DNA from: Rhodoplanes sp.
GTDB lineage: Bacteria; Pseudomonadota; Alphaproteobacteria; Rhizobiales; Xanthobacteraceae
Reading direction: 5' to 3'
Length of the DNA: 64,000 nucleotides
Assembly: GCF_013377085.1 (NCBI RefSeq)
Contig: NZ_JACAAX010000009.1
Span: forward strand, 1-64,000
Shown: positions 9,802 through 21,564 of the stretch, piece by piece
Layout of the letters: the number at the start of each line of letters is the position of its first letter
Numbering within the stretch: position 1 is the first letter of the stretch
Program-made: the position numbers and the translations under genes
The notes under the pieces: model-generated
What the model was told of the DNA's origin: nothing
Database searches by the model: none
Seen by the model: only the letters and a program-made list of their open reading frames with translations

Positions 9802-11865
9802 ATGTCCAAGACCGAGATTTCCGGTTCCGGCGGTATGGCCCGGCTGACGACCGTGTTCACCAACCGTGCGATCGGCACCAAGATCGCGGTCGGCTTTCTC
9901 TGCCTGAACGCGATCATGGGCGCGATCTCGCTCGCCGCCTGGGTCAATTTCAACGAGGTGGCGGCCAACTTCCGCACCTTCACGCACGCCGCCGTCGCCG
10001 GCAATGTCGCCCGCGACTTCGACCGCGAGTTCCTCGCCTATCGCCGGGTCGCCCGCGAATACTGGCTGTTCGGTCGCGACGTCGATCTGAAGGCGACCCA
10101 GGACGGCATCAAGCGCGTCGCCGGGATCCTCGACAAGGGACTCCGGGAGATCGACGATCCGACCCGCCTCGCCGCCTTCAAGACGCTCGCCGCGACCTTC
10201 GAGGCGTACCGGACCGGCTTCGACCGGTTGCTGCAGGTCAAGGGCGAGCAGATGCAGATCGCCGGAACGATCCTCGAACCGGCCTTCGCGACGCTCGGCG
10301 TCGATATCGAGCAGCTCCAGCGCTGGGCCGTGGAGAAGACCGGCGACATCGACGTGATCATGATGGCCGGCCGCGCCCAGCAGCAGCTCCAGGTGACGCG
10401 GCTGAACCTCGGCAAGCTGGCCGGACGTTTCGACCCGGCGGCGGCCGATGCCGCCGCGCAGGCCTTCGAGATCGTCCGCGTCGAGCTGACCGCGATCGGC
10501 GGCATGAATCTCAGCCCCGACATGCGCAAGCTGATCGAGGAGACCAAGGCGCTCGGCGACCGGTTCCTCGACGGCTTCAAACGTTACATCGCGCTTTCCA
10601 CCGGCGTCGACACGCTCGCCTCGGTCGATCTGCCGAAGATCGGCGAGACGATCGGCGTCGACGCCATCGCGATCAAGACGTCGAGCATCGCCGACGCCGG
10701 CGCGATCGAGCAGCGGGCCGAGCAGGTGATCGCCGGTACCATCCAGTGGGTGGTCTGGCTCGGCGTCGGCGGCCTCGTCGTCGGCCTCGGCCTCGCCTGG
10801 CTGATCGGCCGCAGCATCTCGGTGCCGATCCGGCGCATCGGCGACGTGCTCATGCAGCTCGCCGGCGGCAACAAGGCGGTCGAGGTTCCCTACACGGAGC
10901 GCCGCGACGAGGTCGGCGACAATGCGCGCGCGGCCCGCACCTTCAAGGAGAACCTGCTCCGGCTGGAGTCCATGGAAGCCGAGCAGCATGCGACCGAGCA
11001 GCGCGCCGCGACCGAGCGCAAGACGGCGATGCAGCGTCTCGCCGGCGACTTCGAGGCGGCGGTGGGCGAGATCGTCGAGACCGTGTCGTCGACGGCCGGC
11101 GAGCTCGAATCCGCGGCCCGCACCCTGACGAAGACGGCCGAGACCACCCAGTCGCTGTCCTCGACGGTGGCGTCGGCCTCCGAGCTCGCCTCGACCAATG
11201 TCCAGAGCGTCGCCACGGCGACCGACGAGATGACCGCCTCGGTGCAGGAGATCAGCCGGCAGGTGCAGGAGTCGAGCCGGATCGCCAACGAGGCGGTGCG
11301 GCAGGCCGAGAAGACCGACGGCCGCATCACCGAGCTGTCGCGGGCGGCGAGCCGCATCGGCGACGTGGTGAAGCTGATCACGGCGATCGCCGAGCAGACC
11401 AACCTCTTGGCCTTGAATGCGACCATCGAGGCGGCGCGCGCCGGCGAGGCCGGCAAGGGATTCGCGGTCGTCGCCTCGGAGGTGAAGGCGCTTGCGGCGC
11501 AGACCGGCAAGGCGACGGGCGACATCTCGGCGCAGATTTCCGGCATGCAGGCGGCGACCCAGGACTCGGTCTCGGCCATCAAGGAGATCGGCGGCACGAT
11601 CGGCAGGATCGCCGAGATCGCCTCGTCGATCGCCGCCGCCATCGAGGAGCAGGGCGCGGCCACCGCCGAGATCGCCCGCAACGTGCAGCAGGCCGCGCAC
11701 GGGACCGAGCAGGTCGCGGCCAACATCGTCGAGGTCAATCGCGGCGCCGGCGAGACCGGCTCGGCGTCGTCGCAGGTGCTGTCCTCGGCGCAGTCGCTGG
11801 CGAGCGAGAGCGGCCGCCTCAAGCGCGAGGTCGCGAGCTTCCTGAGCACCGTGCGGGCGGCGTGA
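9802..11865 (+). CDS. Methyl-accepting chemotaxis protein, array member 2
   Basis: 687 aa. TM1 lies in [20 protein letters not shown] (about residues 23-46). A large helical periplasmic domain of about 265 residues begins with [18 protein letters not shown], a pattern shared with array member 4 and suggestive of a helical bimodular (HBM-like) sensor. TM2 is at about residues 316-337 ([19 protein letters not shown]). HAMP and the MA signalling domain follow with [19 protein letters not shown], ending in [11 protein letters not shown] 9802 gives the usual short cytoplasmic N-terminus; the frame is open far upstream only because of high GC. The 83-base gap to member 1 suggests co-transcription. 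Ligand unknown. Confidence 0.92.
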   Translation: MSKTEISGSGGMARLTTVFTNRAIGTKIAVGFLCLNAIMGAISLAAWVNFNEVAANFRTFTHAAVAGNVARDFDREFLAYRRVAREYWLFGRDVDLKATQDGIKRVAGILDKGLREIDDPTRLAAFKTLAATFEAYRTGFDRLLQVKGEQMQIAGTILEPAFATLGVDIEQLQRWAVEKTGDIDVIMMAGRAQQQLQVTRLNLGKLAGRFDPAAADAAAQAFEIVRVELTAIGGMNLSPDMRKLIEETKALGDRFLDGFKRYIALSTGVDTLASVDLPKIGETIGVDAIAIKTSSIADAGAIEQRAEQVIAGTIQWVVWLGVGGLVVGLGLAWLIGRSISVPIRRIGDVLMQLAGGNKAVEVPYTERRDEVGDNARAARTFKENLLRLESMEAEQHATEQRAATERKTAMQRLAGDFEAAVGEIVETVSSTAGELESAARTLTKTAETTQSLSSTVASASELASTNVQSVATATDEMTASVQEISRQVQESSRIANEAVRQAEKTDGRITELSRAASRIGDVVKLITAIAEQTNLLALNATIEAARAGEAGKGFAVVASEVKALAAQTGKATGDISAQISGMQAATQDSVSAIKEIGGTIGRIAEIASSIAAAIEEQGAATAEIARNVQQAAHGTEQVAANIVEVNRGAGETGSASSQVLSSAQSLASESGRLKREVASFLSTVRAA

Positions 11866-12172
11866 TCACGTCGACTCTGCAGGTGCCCGGCCGGACGCGA
11901 TTCGAACTGTCGGCCGGGCATCTGCGCTTCACGAGTCCGGACATGCGTGCCCGATGGAGTCGATGCTCGACATTGTCGAGCGGCTCGCGATCATAACGGA
12001 ATCATCTCTCGCGACAGGTGCATTCGTCTCGTCTTCGAGTCGCATTTGAGCAAGCTGCACAGGCCGATTCCGCATGGGTGCGTTGCACACCCAAGGTGCG
12101 GCCGGAATTTCATGAGCCATTAATGTCCGGCCACATAACTGGCGTGGAGTTTCCCCCACGCTGGACGTTGTC
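11866..12172. other. Intergenic gap with inverted repeat after MCP member 2
   Basis: 307 bases without a gene. A near-perfect 11-base inverted repeat (GTGCCCGGCCG at 11883-11893, CGGCCGGGCAT at 11911-11921) directly follows the stop of member 2 and may end its transcript, although no T-run follows. The remainder, 11930-12172, is less GC-rich and presumably carries the promoter of member 3; no boxes were recognised. Confidence 0.4.
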
Positions 12173-14182
12173 ATGCCCCTTCCTCAGCTTCGCTTGTCGG
12201 CCCGCATCTATTCCGGGTTTGCCGTTCCCCTGATCTTTGCCGTCGGGCTCGCCGTGTTCGGGAGCTACGGGCTCGTCACCATCAAGTCGTCGGTCGAGCG
12301 GATGAGCGCGCTGTCCGAGAACACCATCCGGGCCCTGCAGATCGGCAAGGAGCTCGAGGTGATGCGGCGGGCTGCGCTGCAGTACAAGAGCGACGGTGCC
12401 GAAGCCGTCCTGCGGCAGAGCGACGAGGCGGCCAAGCGGTCCGTCGAGCTCCTCGACGCGGCCAGCGCGGCGACGCTGTCGGTGGAACGGCGTGCCATCT
12501 ACGCGGCGGCCCGCAAGGGCATCGGCGAATACGAGACGCGTCGCAACGAGCTGGTCGTGCTCGGTCGCGAGCTCGCCGCGGAGCGCGGCAAGCTCTTCTC
12601 CGGCGGCAACGACCTCGCCGCTGCGGCCGGCAAGATGGTCGACGTCGCGCGCGGCAACGACAGTCTGCCGCTCGCGCTCGCGCTCGCCGAGCTCGAAAAG
12701 TACGTCCAGGCTGTCCGGGTCGCCAACTGGCGTTTCCTCGCGACGCGCGATCCGAAAGGGGCCGAGACCTTCAAGGCGGCCGTCAAGAAGGCGGACACCG
12801 CAATCGACACGATGCAGGAGTCCGATCTTCCGCTCGACGTCCTGGCGGCGCTCGATCCGATCAAGCAGGCGCTCGCCGCCTATGCCGGGAGCTTCGGCAA
12901 GGTCGCCGCCGTGCTGACCAGGAGCGACGCGCTGTTCACGGCCGAGATGGCGCCGAAGATCGAATCGATCCAGGCGACGATGGCCGATGCGCAGGCGACC
13001 CTGCAGTCCGACTTCGCCGCGGCGCGCGATTCGTCGGAGGCGACCGTCGCGTCAACCATCACGGTCCAGCAGGTGATGGCGGTCGCCGCGCTGCTGCTCG
13101 GTGCGCTGCTCGCCGTCCTGATCGGCCGCGGCATCGCCGGTCCGATCCGGCGCATCACCGGCGTGCTGATGGAGCTCGCCGGCGGCAACCGCTCGGTCGC
13201 CATTCCGTATGTGGAGCGCCGCGACGAGGTCGGCGACAATGCCCGCGCCGCACAGGCCTTCAAGGACAATCTCGAGAGGATCGCCCAGGTCGAGGCCGAT
13301 CGGCGCGACGCCGACGAGCGTGCCGGGACGGAGCGCAAGGCGACGATGCAGCGGCTCGCCGGCGAGTTCGAGCGCGCGGTCGGCCATATCGTCGAGACGG
13401 TCTCGTCCGCCTCGACGGAGCTCGAGGGAGCGGCCGGCACGCTGACCCGCACCGCCGAGACGACCCGTGAGCTTTCCACGGCGGTCGCGGCGGCCTCCGG
13501 TCAGGCATCGAGCAACGTGCAGAGCGTCGCCTCGGCGGCCGACCAGATGACCTCCTCGGTGCACGAGATCAGCCGGCAGGTGCAGGAGTCGAGCCGCATC
13601 GCGGGCGAGGCGGTCAGGCAGGCCGAGAAGACCGACACCCGCATCGCCGAGCTGTCGCAGGCGGCGCAGCGGATCGGCGACGTGGTGAAGCTGATCACGG
13701 CGATCGCCGAGCAGACCAATCTGCTCGCCCTCAATGCCACCATCGAGGCCGCTCGCGCCGGCGACGCCGGCAAGGGGTTCGCGGTGGTCGCCCAGGAGGT
13801 CAAGGCACTGGCCGCCCAGACGGCCAAGGCGACCGGCGACATCGCCAGCCAGATCACCGGCATGCAGGCGGCGACCCACGAGTCGGTGGTGGCCATCAAG
13901 GAGATCGGCGGCACTATCGGCCGCATCGCCGAGATCGCCTCGTCGATCGCCGCCGCCATGGAGGAGCAGGGCGCCGCGACGGCCGAGATCGCCCGCAACG
14001 TCCAGCAGGCGTCGCACGGCACCGCCGAGGTCGCGAAGAACATCGTCGACGTCGAGCATGGGGCGGGCGAGACCGGCTCGGCCTCGGCCCAGGTGCTGTC
14101 GGCGGCGCAGTCGCTGTCCGGCGAGAGCGGCCGCCTCAAGGTCGAGGTGGCGCGCTTCGTCGAGACGGTCCGCGCAGCCTGA
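12173..14182 (+). CDS. Methyl-accepting chemotaxis protein, array member 3
   Basis: 669 aa. TM1 is at about residues 10-32 (IYSGFAVPLIFAVGLAVFGSYG), then a helical periplasmic domain of about 265 residues starting VERMSALSENTIRALQIGKELEVMR-like, and TM2 at about 300-322 (VMAVAALLLGALLAVLIG). HAMP follows with RRITGVLMELAGGNRS and then the MA domain with [19 protein letters not shown]; the tip region differs from its neighbours by Asp for Glu ([14 protein letters not shown]). It ends in RFVETVRAA. The N-terminal helix pattern is that of four-helix-bundle/HBM receptors. It has its own upstream region, so it is possibly an independent transcript. Confidence 0.92.
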   Translation: MPLPQLRLSARIYSGFAVPLIFAVGLAVFGSYGLVTIKSSVERMSALSENTIRALQIGKELEVMRRAALQYKSDGAEAVLRQSDEAAKRSVELLDAASAATLSVERRAIYAAARKGIGEYETRRNELVVLGRELAAERGKLFSGGNDLAAAAGKMVDVARGNDSLPLALALAELEKYVQAVRVANWRFLATRDPKGAETFKAAVKKADTAIDTMQESDLPLDVLAALDPIKQALAAYAGSFGKVAAVLTRSDALFTAEMAPKIESIQATMADAQATLQSDFAAARDSSEATVASTITVQQVMAVAALLLGALLAVLIGRGIAGPIRRITGVLMELAGGNRSVAIPYVERRDEVGDNARAAQAFKDNLERIAQVEADRRDADERAGTERKATMQRLAGEFERAVGHIVETVSSASTELEGAAGTLTRTAETTRELSTAVAAASGQASSNVQSVASAADQMTSSVHEISRQVQESSRIAGEAVRQAEKTDTRIAELSQAAQRIGDVVKLITAIAEQTNLLALNATIEAARAGDAGKGFAVVAQEVKALAAQTAKATGDIASQITGMQAATHESVVAIKEIGGTIGRIAEIASSIAAAMEEQGAATAEIARNVQQASHGTAEVAKNIVDVEHGAGETGSASAQVLSAAQSLSGESGRLKVEVARFVETVRAA

Positions 14183-14248
14183 GGCGGCGCGACCTGGTCC
14201 GCGCCGCCCGGGGCGGCGTGGACGGCAGCTCCGATCGCGCCAGCCAAC

Positions 14249-14276
14249 CGAGCGGCCGCTTGCAGGCGGCCGCTCG
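14249..14276 (+). terminator. Strong GC hairpin after MCP member 3
   Basis: An 11-base perfect stem (CGAGCGGCCGC / GCGGCCGCTCG) with a 6-base loop, 67 bases past the stop of member 3. No T-run follows, so it is a candidate rather than proven terminator. The rest of the 14183-14558 gap is AT-richer near 14400-14440 (a plausible promoter for member 4) and shows no other feature. Confidence 0.45.
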
Positions 14277-14558
14277 TCGCGTTTCACGGCGGCGATCCGA
14301 CGAGAGCCCGTGGACCGGGCGCATTACATCGTTCTTACTAGGGTTTGCCGCGGTTCGCGCATCTCGTTGCGCTGACCGATACGTACTTGCACTGATCGGA
14401 GGTAGAGTTAAGTCATTTTAACAAACTTTTAGTTGTCCACCCCTGTAATGAACACCGAAATCAACGTCCGTACCGGGATCGTGAGTGCCGGCCGCCCTGC
14501 GCGGCCCGGCAACGGCGCATGTGCGCCCGATTCCGCAGCACAGGGTCGGAACAGCACC

Positions 14559-16712
14559 ATGGCTTCCTCTCCGCAGGTTTCCTCCCCGTCGGGACACGGC
14601 CTCTCGTCCCTCTACGCCGACCGCAAGATCGGCACCAAGATCATGATCGGCTTTGCCCTCGTGCTGATCATCATGGCGGCGATCGCCGCTGTCTCGTATC
14701 GCGGCTTCGGTTCCATCGAGAGGGCCTTCACCCGTTTTGCCGAGGGCGTCGACGAGGTCGCCCTGGTGCGCAACATCGACCGCGAGTTCGTCGGCCTGCA
14801 GCGGCTGGCGCGCGAATACATGCTGGCGACGGTGGCGCTCGATCCGCAGCCGGTGAGGGACAGGAAGGCCGCCGTCGAGGCGGCCATCGCACAGGGGGTC
14901 GCTCGCATCAGCGTCCCCGAGCGGACCGCCAAGCTGCGCGACCTCGCGGCGCAGTTCAAAGCCTATTCGGACGGCTTCGAGACCATCGTGCCGCTGAAGA
15001 ACAGCCAGGCCGACCTGCGTCGCACCGTGCTCGGGCCGGTGGGTGGCAAGCTGACCGACCAGGTCGACCAACTGCAGCGGGCGGTGATGTCACGCCCGAC
15101 CGAAACCGGCGACGGCGTGCTCGCCGGCGCGATCCTCAAGAGCTTCCTGCTCATCCGGGTCAATGTGAGCAAGGCGTTCGGGCGAATCGAGGACACGGCG
15201 GACGCGCAGGCCGTCGCCGCCTACAAGGACCTCGAAGCGGCCGTGACAAAGCTCGGCAGCGCGGTCGGCGATTCCGATGTCCGCAGGCTCGTCGACGCCG
15301 TCCGCACCGGTGCGGCGGCCTATTTCGACGGCTTCCGGCGCTACATGGCGATCGAGCAGCAGATCGTGGCGCTGGTCAACACCGAGATGCCGAAGCGGGC
15401 CGAGGCGATCGGCAAGGACACGGTTGCGATCCGCGACGATGCGATCGCCGAGCAGAACCTCGTCCAGACCGAGACCAAGCACCTGCTCGCCACCACCATG
15501 ACGTTCGTCGGCGTCGCCGCTCTCGGCGGCCTTCTGCTCGGCGTCCTCTTGTCCTGGATCATCGGCCGCGGCATCTCGCACCCGATCGTGCGGATCGGCG
15601 AGGTGCTGGTCGCCATCGCGGGTGGCGACCGGTCGGTGGAGATTCCTTATGTCGGCCGCCGCGACGAGGTCGGGGCCAACGCTCGCGCCGCCCAGTCCTT
15701 CAAGGACAATCTGGTGCGGCTCGTCGCCATGGAGGCCGACCAGCGCGCCGCCGACGAGCGCGCCGCCAGGGAGCGCCAGGCCGCCGTCCACAAGATCGCC
15801 GACGAGTTCGAGGCGGCGGTCGGTGAGATCGTCGAGACCGTGTCGGCGGCCGCGACCGAGCTCGAGGCGGCCTCCGGCAGCCTGACCAAGACGGCGGAGA
15901 CGACGCAGCGGCTCTCTACCACGGTCGCCAGCGCGTCCGAGGAGGCGTCGGCGAACGTCGAGAGCGTCGCTTCGGCGACCACCGAGATGACCTCGTCGGT
16001 CAACGAGATCAGCCGCCAGGTGCAGGAATCGACCCGCATCGCCGCGGCGGCGGTGAAGCAGGCGGAGAAGACCGACAGCCGGATCGGCGAGCTGTCGCAG
16101 GCGGCGAGCCGCATCGGCGACGTGGTCAAGATGATCACGGCGATCGCCGAGCAGACGAATCTTCTCGCGCTGAATGCGACGATCGAGGCGGCGCGCGCCG
16201 GCGAGTCCGGGCGGGGCTTCGCCGTGGTGGCCAACGAGGTGAAGGCGCTGGCGTCGCAGACCGCCAAGGCGACCGGCGAGATCGGCGCCCAGATCGCCGG
16301 CATGCAGGCGGCGACGCACGACTCGGTCACGGCCATCAAGGAGATCGGTGGCACCATCGGCCGCGTCGCCGAGATCGCCGCCGCCATCGCGGCCGCGGTC
16401 GAGGAGCAGGGCGCCGCGACCGCGGAGGTCGCACGCAACATCCAGCAGGCCTCGCACGGCACCGCCGAGGTGGCCCGCACGATCGGCGAGGTCAGCCGCG
16501 GTGCGGGGGCCACCGAGGCCGCCTCCGAGCAGGTGCGCAGCTCCGCCACCATGCTGGCCGTCGAGGGCAGCAAGCTCAAGGACGAGGTGCGGCGCTTCCT
16601 GATGAACGTCCGCACCGGGCCGCTCGATCGCCGCGAGACCGACGACCCGGGCTACACGGGGCCCGAGCGCCGGACCGACCGGGTTGTGACCCGGAGAGAG
16701 CGCGCGGCCTGA
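14559..16712 (+). CDS. Methyl-accepting chemotaxis protein, array member 4, with extended C-terminal tail
   Basis: 717 aa from ATG 14559; the frame is open to a TTG at 14433 and an ATG at 14448, so the N-terminus is uncertain. TM1 is at about residues 28-48 ([17 protein letters not shown]). The periplasmic helical domain begins [18 protein letters not shown], matching the corresponding segment of member 2. TM2 is at about residues 313-337, followed by HAMP and the MA domain with [20 protein letters not shown]. Unlike its neighbours it does not stop at the usual TVRAA end: after FLMNVRTG there are about 25 extra charged residues ([16 protein letters not shown]...). Such tails can reach CheR/CheB in other receptors, but no classical pentapeptide is visible. 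Confidence 0.9.
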   Translation: MASSPQVSSPSGHGLSSLYADRKIGTKIMIGFALVLIIMAAIAAVSYRGFGSIERAFTRFAEGVDEVALVRNIDREFVGLQRLAREYMLATVALDPQPVRDRKAAVEAAIAQGVARISVPERTAKLRDLAAQFKAYSDGFETIVPLKNSQADLRRTVLGPVGGKLTDQVDQLQRAVMSRPTETGDGVLAGAILKSFLLIRVNVSKAFGRIEDTADAQAVAAYKDLEAAVTKLGSAVGDSDVRRLVDAVRTGAAAYFDGFRRYMAIEQQIVALVNTEMPKRAEAIGKDTVAIRDDAIAEQNLVQTETKHLLATTMTFVGVAALGGLLLGVLLSWIIGRGISHPIVRIGEVLVAIAGGDRSVEIPYVGRRDEVGANARAAQSFKDNLVRLVAMEADQRAADERAARERQAAVHKIADEFEAAVGEIVETVSAAATELEAASGSLTKTAETTQRLSTTVASASEEASANVESVASATTEMTSSVNEISRQVQESTRIAAAAVKQAEKTDSRIGELSQAASRIGDVVKMITAIAEQTNLLALNATIEAARAGESGRGFAVVANEVKALASQTAKATGEIGAQIAGMQAATHDSVTAIKEIGGTIGRVAEIAAAIAAAVEEQGAATAEVARNIQQASHGTAEVARTIGEVSRGAGATEAASEQVRSSATMLAVEGSKLKDEVRRFLMNVRTGPLDRRETDDPGYTGPERRTDRVVTRRERAA

Positions 16713-16806
16713 GGCAGCGGCCCGGCCGGCGGCTGCCGCCGGCTGCTCCGCCCGCGGTCGTCAAGCGGCTACGGCATGCACACATCGCTTGCCATGCATG
16801 AAAGCC

Positions 16807-16898
16807 GTCATGCGCGGGCTTGACCCGCGCATCTATCAAGAACGTAAAAATGCGTTTTTCGAAAGAAGATGGATCGCCGGGTCAAGCCCGGCGATGAC
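16807..16898. repeat. Paired-palindrome intergenic repeat, copy 1 (subfamily B)
   Basis: Two inward-facing imperfect palindromes of about 30 bases (GTCATGCGCGGGCTTGACCC... and ...GGGTCAAGCCCGGCGATGAC) separated by an A/T-rich linker. It shares its left leader (CTTGCCATGCATGA) with the copies at 41969 and, less so, 55788. It sits in the 533-base gap 16713-17245 between receptor genes. The gap also holds an inverted repeat at 16933-16958 and otherwise no gene. Confidence 0.85.
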
Positions 16899-16932
16899 GC
16901 CGAGCACGATGGGTTTCACCCTGCTTCACAAC

Positions 16933-16958
16933 CAGATCTCTCGGTCAGTCGAGATCTG
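16933..16958. promoter_or_regulatory. 8-base-arm inverted repeat upstream of MCP member 5
   Basis: CAGATCTC and GAGATCTG arms separated by 10 bases, about 290 bases before the start of member 5. It could be an operator or an RNA hairpin; nothing else identifies it. Confidence 0.3.
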
Positions 16959-17245
16959 CAGATCCCGTAGGATCAAACGGAGGATCGGGGGCACTTGGTC
17001 CGCGGTCCCTCCGGTTTGCAGGTCTCCGCCCGGCCGGGCGAATCCGCAGTCGATACAACCGCCAGGACACCATTCTCCCGCATGACGTCATGGACTGCAA
17101 AGCACGCTTATCGGGTGTAACGAATTTTAATCAGTTCAAGCGCATCTTGGCTGAATAGTACCTCCGTATGATCAGCCGTGCGGGTGCGCCGACCGGTTTC
17201 TGCGGCCCGACGTTCAGTGCCAATCCGGTTTCGGAGACTCCTGAA

Positions 17246-18934
17246 ATGTCGCGAATGAACATGACGATCGGCCGCAAGATATATGCCCTCATCGGCCTTT
17301 CCGTTCTCGGCCTGTTCGGCGTGGTGGCGCTCGCTGCGAGCGAGCTCGGCACCAGCCTGACCCAGCAGAAGCAGCTCGAGCTTCGCCATCTCGCCGAGCT
17401 GGCCATCGGCATCGTCAAGGAGGAGCACGCGGCCGCCCAGGCCGGCCGCGTCGGCATCGAGGAGGCCCAGAAGCGGGCCATGGGCCGGGTCGCCGCGCTC
17501 CGCTACGGCAACAACGACTACTTCTGGATCAACGACATGCAGGTGCGCATGGTGATGCACCCGACGCAGCCGAAGCTCGACGGCACGTCGCTCGTCGATT
17601 TCAAGGACCCGAACGGAAAGGCCCTTTTCGTCGAGGCGGTCGATCTCGTGCGCCGCGACGGCACCGGCGTCCTGCCCTATCAGTGGCCGAAACCCGGCTC
17701 CGACAGGCCGCAGCCGAAGCTCTCCTATGTGGCGGGTTTCGCGCCCTGGCAATGGGTGATCGGCACCGGCGTCTATGTCGACGATCTGCAGGCACAGACC
17801 TGGGCCTCGACGCAACGCGCCCTGATCGCGGCCGGCTTGGTTCTGCTGATCACGCTCGGCGTGTCGGTTTTCATCGCGCGGCGCATCACCGGGCCGCTGC
17901 ACCAGATGACCGGCACCATGAAGGAGCTCGCCGCCGGCAAGCTCGATGTCGAGATCGCCGGGGTCGGCCGGCACGACGAGATCGGCGAGATGGCCGAGGC
18001 CGTCGCCGTGTTCAAGACCAATGCGGTCGAGCGGGTTCGCCTCGAGGCCGAGCAGAAGGCGGCCGAGCTTCGCGCCGTCGCGCAGCGCAAGGCCGACATG
18101 GTTCGGCTGGCCGACCAGTTCGAGGCGGCGGTCGGCGGCATCATCGGCACGGTGTCGTCGGCGGCGACCGAGCTGGAGGCGACCGCGACCACGCTGACCC
18201 GCACGGCCGACACGACCCAGCAGATGTCGGCGACCGTCAGCGCCGCATCGGAGGAGGCCTCGACCAACGTCCAGGCCGTCGCGGCGGCGACCAACGAGAT
18301 GACGTCGTCGGTGCACGAGATCGGCCGCCAGGTGCAGGCGTCGAGCCGCATCGCCGACGCGGCGGTGAGCCAGGCGGCCAAGACCGATGCGCGCGTCGGC
18401 GCGCTGTCGGTGGCGGCCAACAAGATCGGCGACGTGGTCAAGCTGATCACGGCGATCGCCGAGCAGACCAACCTGCTGGCGCTCAACGCCACCATCGAGG
18501 CGGCGCGCGCCGGCGAGGCCGGCCGCGGCTTCGCCGTGGTGGCCAACGAGGTGAAGGCGCTGGCCGCTCAGACCGGCAAGGCGACCGGCGAGATCGGCGC
18601 CCAGATCTCCGGCATGCAGGCGGCGACCCAGGAGTCGGTCGCGGCCATCAAGGAGATCAGCGGCACCATCGGCCAGATCGCCGAGATCGCCTCGGCGATC
18701 GCGGCGGCCGTCGAGGAGCAGGGCGCGGCGACGTCCGAGATCTCGCGCAACATCCAGCAGGCCGCCGCCGGCACCACGCAGGTGGCCGAGAACATCACCG
18801 AGGTGAGCCGCGGCGCCGAGGAAACCGGCGCGGCCTCCGGCGAGGTCCTGAGCGCCGCCGGCCAGCTCGCCGGCGAGAGCAACCGCCTGCGGCTCGAGGT
18901 CCAGAAATTCCTCACCACCGTGCGGGCGGCGTGA
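17246..18934 (+). CDS. Methyl-accepting chemotaxis protein, array member 5, single-Cache sensor
   Basis: 562 aa. TM1 is at about residues 10-30. The periplasmic domain (about 35-180) is recognisable as a small Cache (sCache_2-like) domain by [20 protein letters not shown], the PKLDG and DFKDPNGK stretches and [11 protein letters not shown]; this class binds small organic ligands in known receptors. TM2 is at about 192-213 ([19 protein letters not shown]), then HAMP ([22 protein letters not shown]) and MA. Start ATG 17246 has GGAG upstream; the frame extends to 17168. The signalling half is nearly identical to member 7, including a 302-base identical DNA tract, although member 7 has an unrelated sensor. 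Confidence 0.93.
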   Translation: MSRMNMTIGRKIYALIGLSVLGLFGVVALAASELGTSLTQQKQLELRHLAELAIGIVKEEHAAAQAGRVGIEEAQKRAMGRVAALRYGNNDYFWINDMQVRMVMHPTQPKLDGTSLVDFKDPNGKALFVEAVDLVRRDGTGVLPYQWPKPGSDRPQPKLSYVAGFAPWQWVIGTGVYVDDLQAQTWASTQRALIAAGLVLLITLGVSVFIARRITGPLHQMTGTMKELAAGKLDVEIAGVGRHDEIGEMAEAVAVFKTNAVERVRLEAEQKAAELRAVAQRKADMVRLADQFEAAVGGIIGTVSSAATELEATATTLTRTADTTQQMSATVSAASEEASTNVQAVAAATNEMTSSVHEIGRQVQASSRIADAAVSQAAKTDARVGALSVAANKIGDVVKLITAIAEQTNLLALNATIEAARAGEAGRGFAVVANEVKALAAQTGKATGEIGAQISGMQAATQESVAAIKEISGTIGQIAEIASAIAAAVEEQGAATSEISRNIQQAAAGTTQVAENITEVSRGAEETGAASGEVLSAAGQLAGESNRLRLEVQKFLTTVRAA

Positions 18935-18959
18935 CACCAACCGCCGCGAACTCTGACTC

Positions 18960-19049
18960 GTCATGCCCGCGCTTGTCGCGGGCATCCACGTCTTGAAGCG
19001 GCCCTGCAGCAAGGAAGGCATGGATGGCCGGGACAAGCCCGGCCATGAC
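18960..19049. repeat. Paired-palindrome intergenic repeat, copy 2 (subfamily A)
   Basis: Inward-facing palindromes GTCATGCCCGCGCTTGTCGC... and ...GGACAAGCCCGGCCATGAC, preceded by ACTCTGACTC and followed at 19077-19084 by GCTGGTAT, an end also seen in other copies. It starts 26 bases past the stop of member 5. The remainder of the 540-base gap (19050-19474) turns AT-rich from 19190 to 19340 and probably contains the promoter of member 6. Confidence 0.85.
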
Positions 19050-19474
19050 GCAGCGGAGCGGTCAGTCTCTGCCGCCGCTGGTATGAGTCGCGCAGCGGAT
19101 GCCCGACCGAAGCCACCGGCTCAACCGGCGGGCGGCTTCGTCGGGCCGACGCACCCGAAGGTGAAGCAATCCTCGGCATTGCAAATGCGGAAACGCTCAA
19201 CCTGTTATATAAATAATACCACCTAGATGGATTAGTTAATTTCCAGATGGATTAGTAATTTGACCAAACTGCATTGATAAACAGATCGGCGAATCTTCGA
19301 ATAATTTCTTATCAACGTTAAAGTAATACCTTCAGGCGAATCTCCTACTCCGCAGAAGCCGTTGCGTCACATCAGCCCCGACCTGTTCCGGTCAGTGCTC
19401 GTGACCTGCCCGGCGGCCTGCATCCCGGCCGCCGCCAGGCGGCGGTTGGACCTGCGATCCTGACGGAGTGCCCG

Positions 19475-21166
19475 ATGTCGCTGCTGACCCGTATCCGAAT
19501 TCTCCCGAAGATCCTGAGCGTGATCGCCCTGCTCGCAGCCGTCGCCGGGTTCGGCGCGTGGTCCGCCGGGCAGAAGATCACCGAGGTCGACAACGCCTAC
19601 TCGCGCTATCTCGACGCCGACGTGGTGGCCTGGGTCTCGACCGCGCGGATGACGCGGGCGATCTACAATTACGAGATGCTGCTGTACCGGATGATCGCCG
19701 AGACCGACGACGCGCAGATGCGCAAGCTGATACCGGAGATGGACAAGGCGATCGAGCTGGTCGGCCGCAATGTCGCCACCGCCAAGGAAAAGGCGCCGCA
19801 GCACGCTGCCCGGCTGGCGCAGAACGAGCGACTGGTCCAGCAGGCCCGCGAGGCGGCCAAGTCGGTGATGGAGCTGACTCTCCAGAACATCAACGACAAG
19901 GCGACGGAGCAGATGCGGCAGAACGTCGATCCGCTGATCGGCAAGGCGATCGCCGATATGCTCGAGCTCGGGACCGTGCTCGACAAGGACATCAAGGCCG
20001 GCTCCGACGCGCTGACCGCGACCAGCAACGCGGCTGCCATGTCCAACTACGTCATCGTCGGCATCGGCGTCGCGGTCGCGCTGGTGCTCGGCTTCGCCAT
20101 GGCCCAGTTCGGCATCGCCCGGCCGCTCTCGCAGCTCACCGCCGGCATGCACGAGCTCGCCGGCGGCAATTTCGACGTCGTGCTCGCCGGGGTCGGCCGC
20201 AAGGACGAGATCGGCCAGATCGCCGGCGCCGTCGAGGTCTTCAAGGTGAAGGCGGCCGAGAAGGCGCGGCTGGAGGCGGCCGAGAAGGCGCAGGCCGACC
20301 AGCGCGCGGCAGCCGATCGCAAGACCGCGATGCACAAGCTCGCCGACGACTTCGAGTCGGCCGTCGGCGAGATCATCGAGACGGTGTCGTCGGCCTCGAC
20401 CGAGCTCGAAGCCGCGGCCGGCACGCTGACCCGCACGGCCGAGACGACGCAGCAGCTCTCCACCACGGTCGCCTCGGCGTCCGAGCAGGCCTCCGCCAAT
20501 GTCCAGAGCGTCGCCTCGGCCACCAACGAGATGACCTCCTCGGTCAACGAGATCAGCCGGCAGGTGCAGGAATCGACCCGCATCGCCGGGGAGGCCGTCA
20601 AGCAGGCCGAAAAGACCGACGCGCGGATCGGCGAGCTGTCGCAGGCGGCCAACCGCATCGGCGACGTCATCAAGCTGATCACGGCGATCGCCGAGCAGAC
20701 CAATCTGCTGGCGCTCAACGCCACCATCGAGGCGGCGCGCGCCGGCGAGGCCGGCAAGGGCTTCGCCGTGGTCGCCCAGGAGGTCAAGGCGCTCGCCGCC
20801 CAGACCGGCAAGGCGACGGGCGACATCTCGACCCAGATCGCCGGCATGCAGGCGGCGACCCACGACTCGGTCGCGGCCATCAAGGAGATCGGCGGCACCA
20901 TCGGCCGCATCGCCGAGATCGCCTCCTCGATCGCCGCAGCCATCGAGGAGCAGGGCGCGGCCACGGCCGAGATCGCCCGCAACGTCCAGCAGGCGTCGCA
21001 AGGCACCACCGAGGTGGCCCGCAACATCACCGATGTGAGCCGCGGTGCCGGCGAGACCGGCTCGGCCTCCTCGCAGGTGCTGTCCTCGGCGCAGTCGCTG
21101 GCCGGCGAGAGCAACCGCCTCAAGCTCGAGGTCGGAAAATTCCTGCAGACCGTGCGGGCCGCCTGA
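19475..21166 (+). CDS. Methyl-accepting chemotaxis protein, array member 6, four-helix-bundle type
   Basis: 563 aa. TM1 is at about residues 11-32 ([17 protein letters not shown]). A periplasmic helical domain of about 155 residues (4HB_MCP-like, with [17 protein letters not shown]) follows, then TM2 at about 191-212 ([19 protein letters not shown]). HAMP contains [20 protein letters not shown], and the MA domain has [19 protein letters not shown], ending FLQTVRAA. It is collinear over its full length with member 8 (same 563-aa length, same sensor pattern), so the two are recent paralogues. A classical intrinsic terminator lies about 25 bases after the stop. Confidence 0.93.
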   Translation: MSLLTRIRILPKILSVIALLAAVAGFGAWSAGQKITEVDNAYSRYLDADVVAWVSTARMTRAIYNYEMLLYRMIAETDDAQMRKLIPEMDKAIELVGRNVATAKEKAPQHAARLAQNERLVQQAREAAKSVMELTLQNINDKATEQMRQNVDPLIGKAIADMLELGTVLDKDIKAGSDALTATSNAAAMSNYVIVGIGVAVALVLGFAMAQFGIARPLSQLTAGMHELAGGNFDVVLAGVGRKDEIGQIAGAVEVFKVKAAEKARLEAAEKAQADQRAAADRKTAMHKLADDFESAVGEIIETVSSASTELEAAAGTLTRTAETTQQLSTTVASASEQASANVQSVASATNEMTSSVNEISRQVQESTRIAGEAVKQAEKTDARIGELSQAANRIGDVIKLITAIAEQTNLLALNATIEAARAGEAGKGFAVVAQEVKALAAQTGKATGDISTQIAGMQAATHDSVAAIKEIGGTIGRIAEIASSIAAAIEEQGAATAEIARNVQQASQGTTEVARNITDVSRGAGETGSASSQVLSSAQSLAGESNRLKLEVGKFLQTVRAA

Positions 21167-21190
21167 TCAGCGGCACCCCGTCTCGCGTCG

Positions 21191-21226
21191 AGCCGCCCGC
21201 CGCATCTGCGGCGTGCGGCTTTTTTT
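21191..21226 (+). terminator. Rho-independent terminator after MCP member 6
   Basis: Stem AGCCGC-(CCGCCGC)/(GCGGCG)-GCGGCT with a small loop, followed by seven T residues. It is the clearest intrinsic terminator in the window and shows that the array is not a single transcript. The remaining gap to 21564 (398 bases total from 21167) has only an AT-rich stretch around 21280-21430 that may hold a promoter. Confidence 0.85.
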
Positions 21227-21564
21227 ATCTACACGGGGGCGTTTGTGTAGTCGACAATGGCTGATGGGCTATACGGACGCGGCTAGACGAATTGTCCACT
21301 CCATCTCTTATAGCAAATGTAGATTATATACGTCAGGTGGCACTCGCGAATACGCGAACCTTCAGTGGTAGTCATGCGTCATTACATGACGTCGACATAT
21401 TCGCATAAAGATAAAATTAAACGGATCAGCCCCATCATCGTACCGCTTTCGCGAGCGAGCAGTCGCTGCGGATTCCTGCAGGCCAGCCGCATTTCCGGTC
21501 GTGGCCTCTGCGTGGAACACACCTCGCATGATGCGCCGGCCGGCAACGGCCGCGGAGGCCAGAA

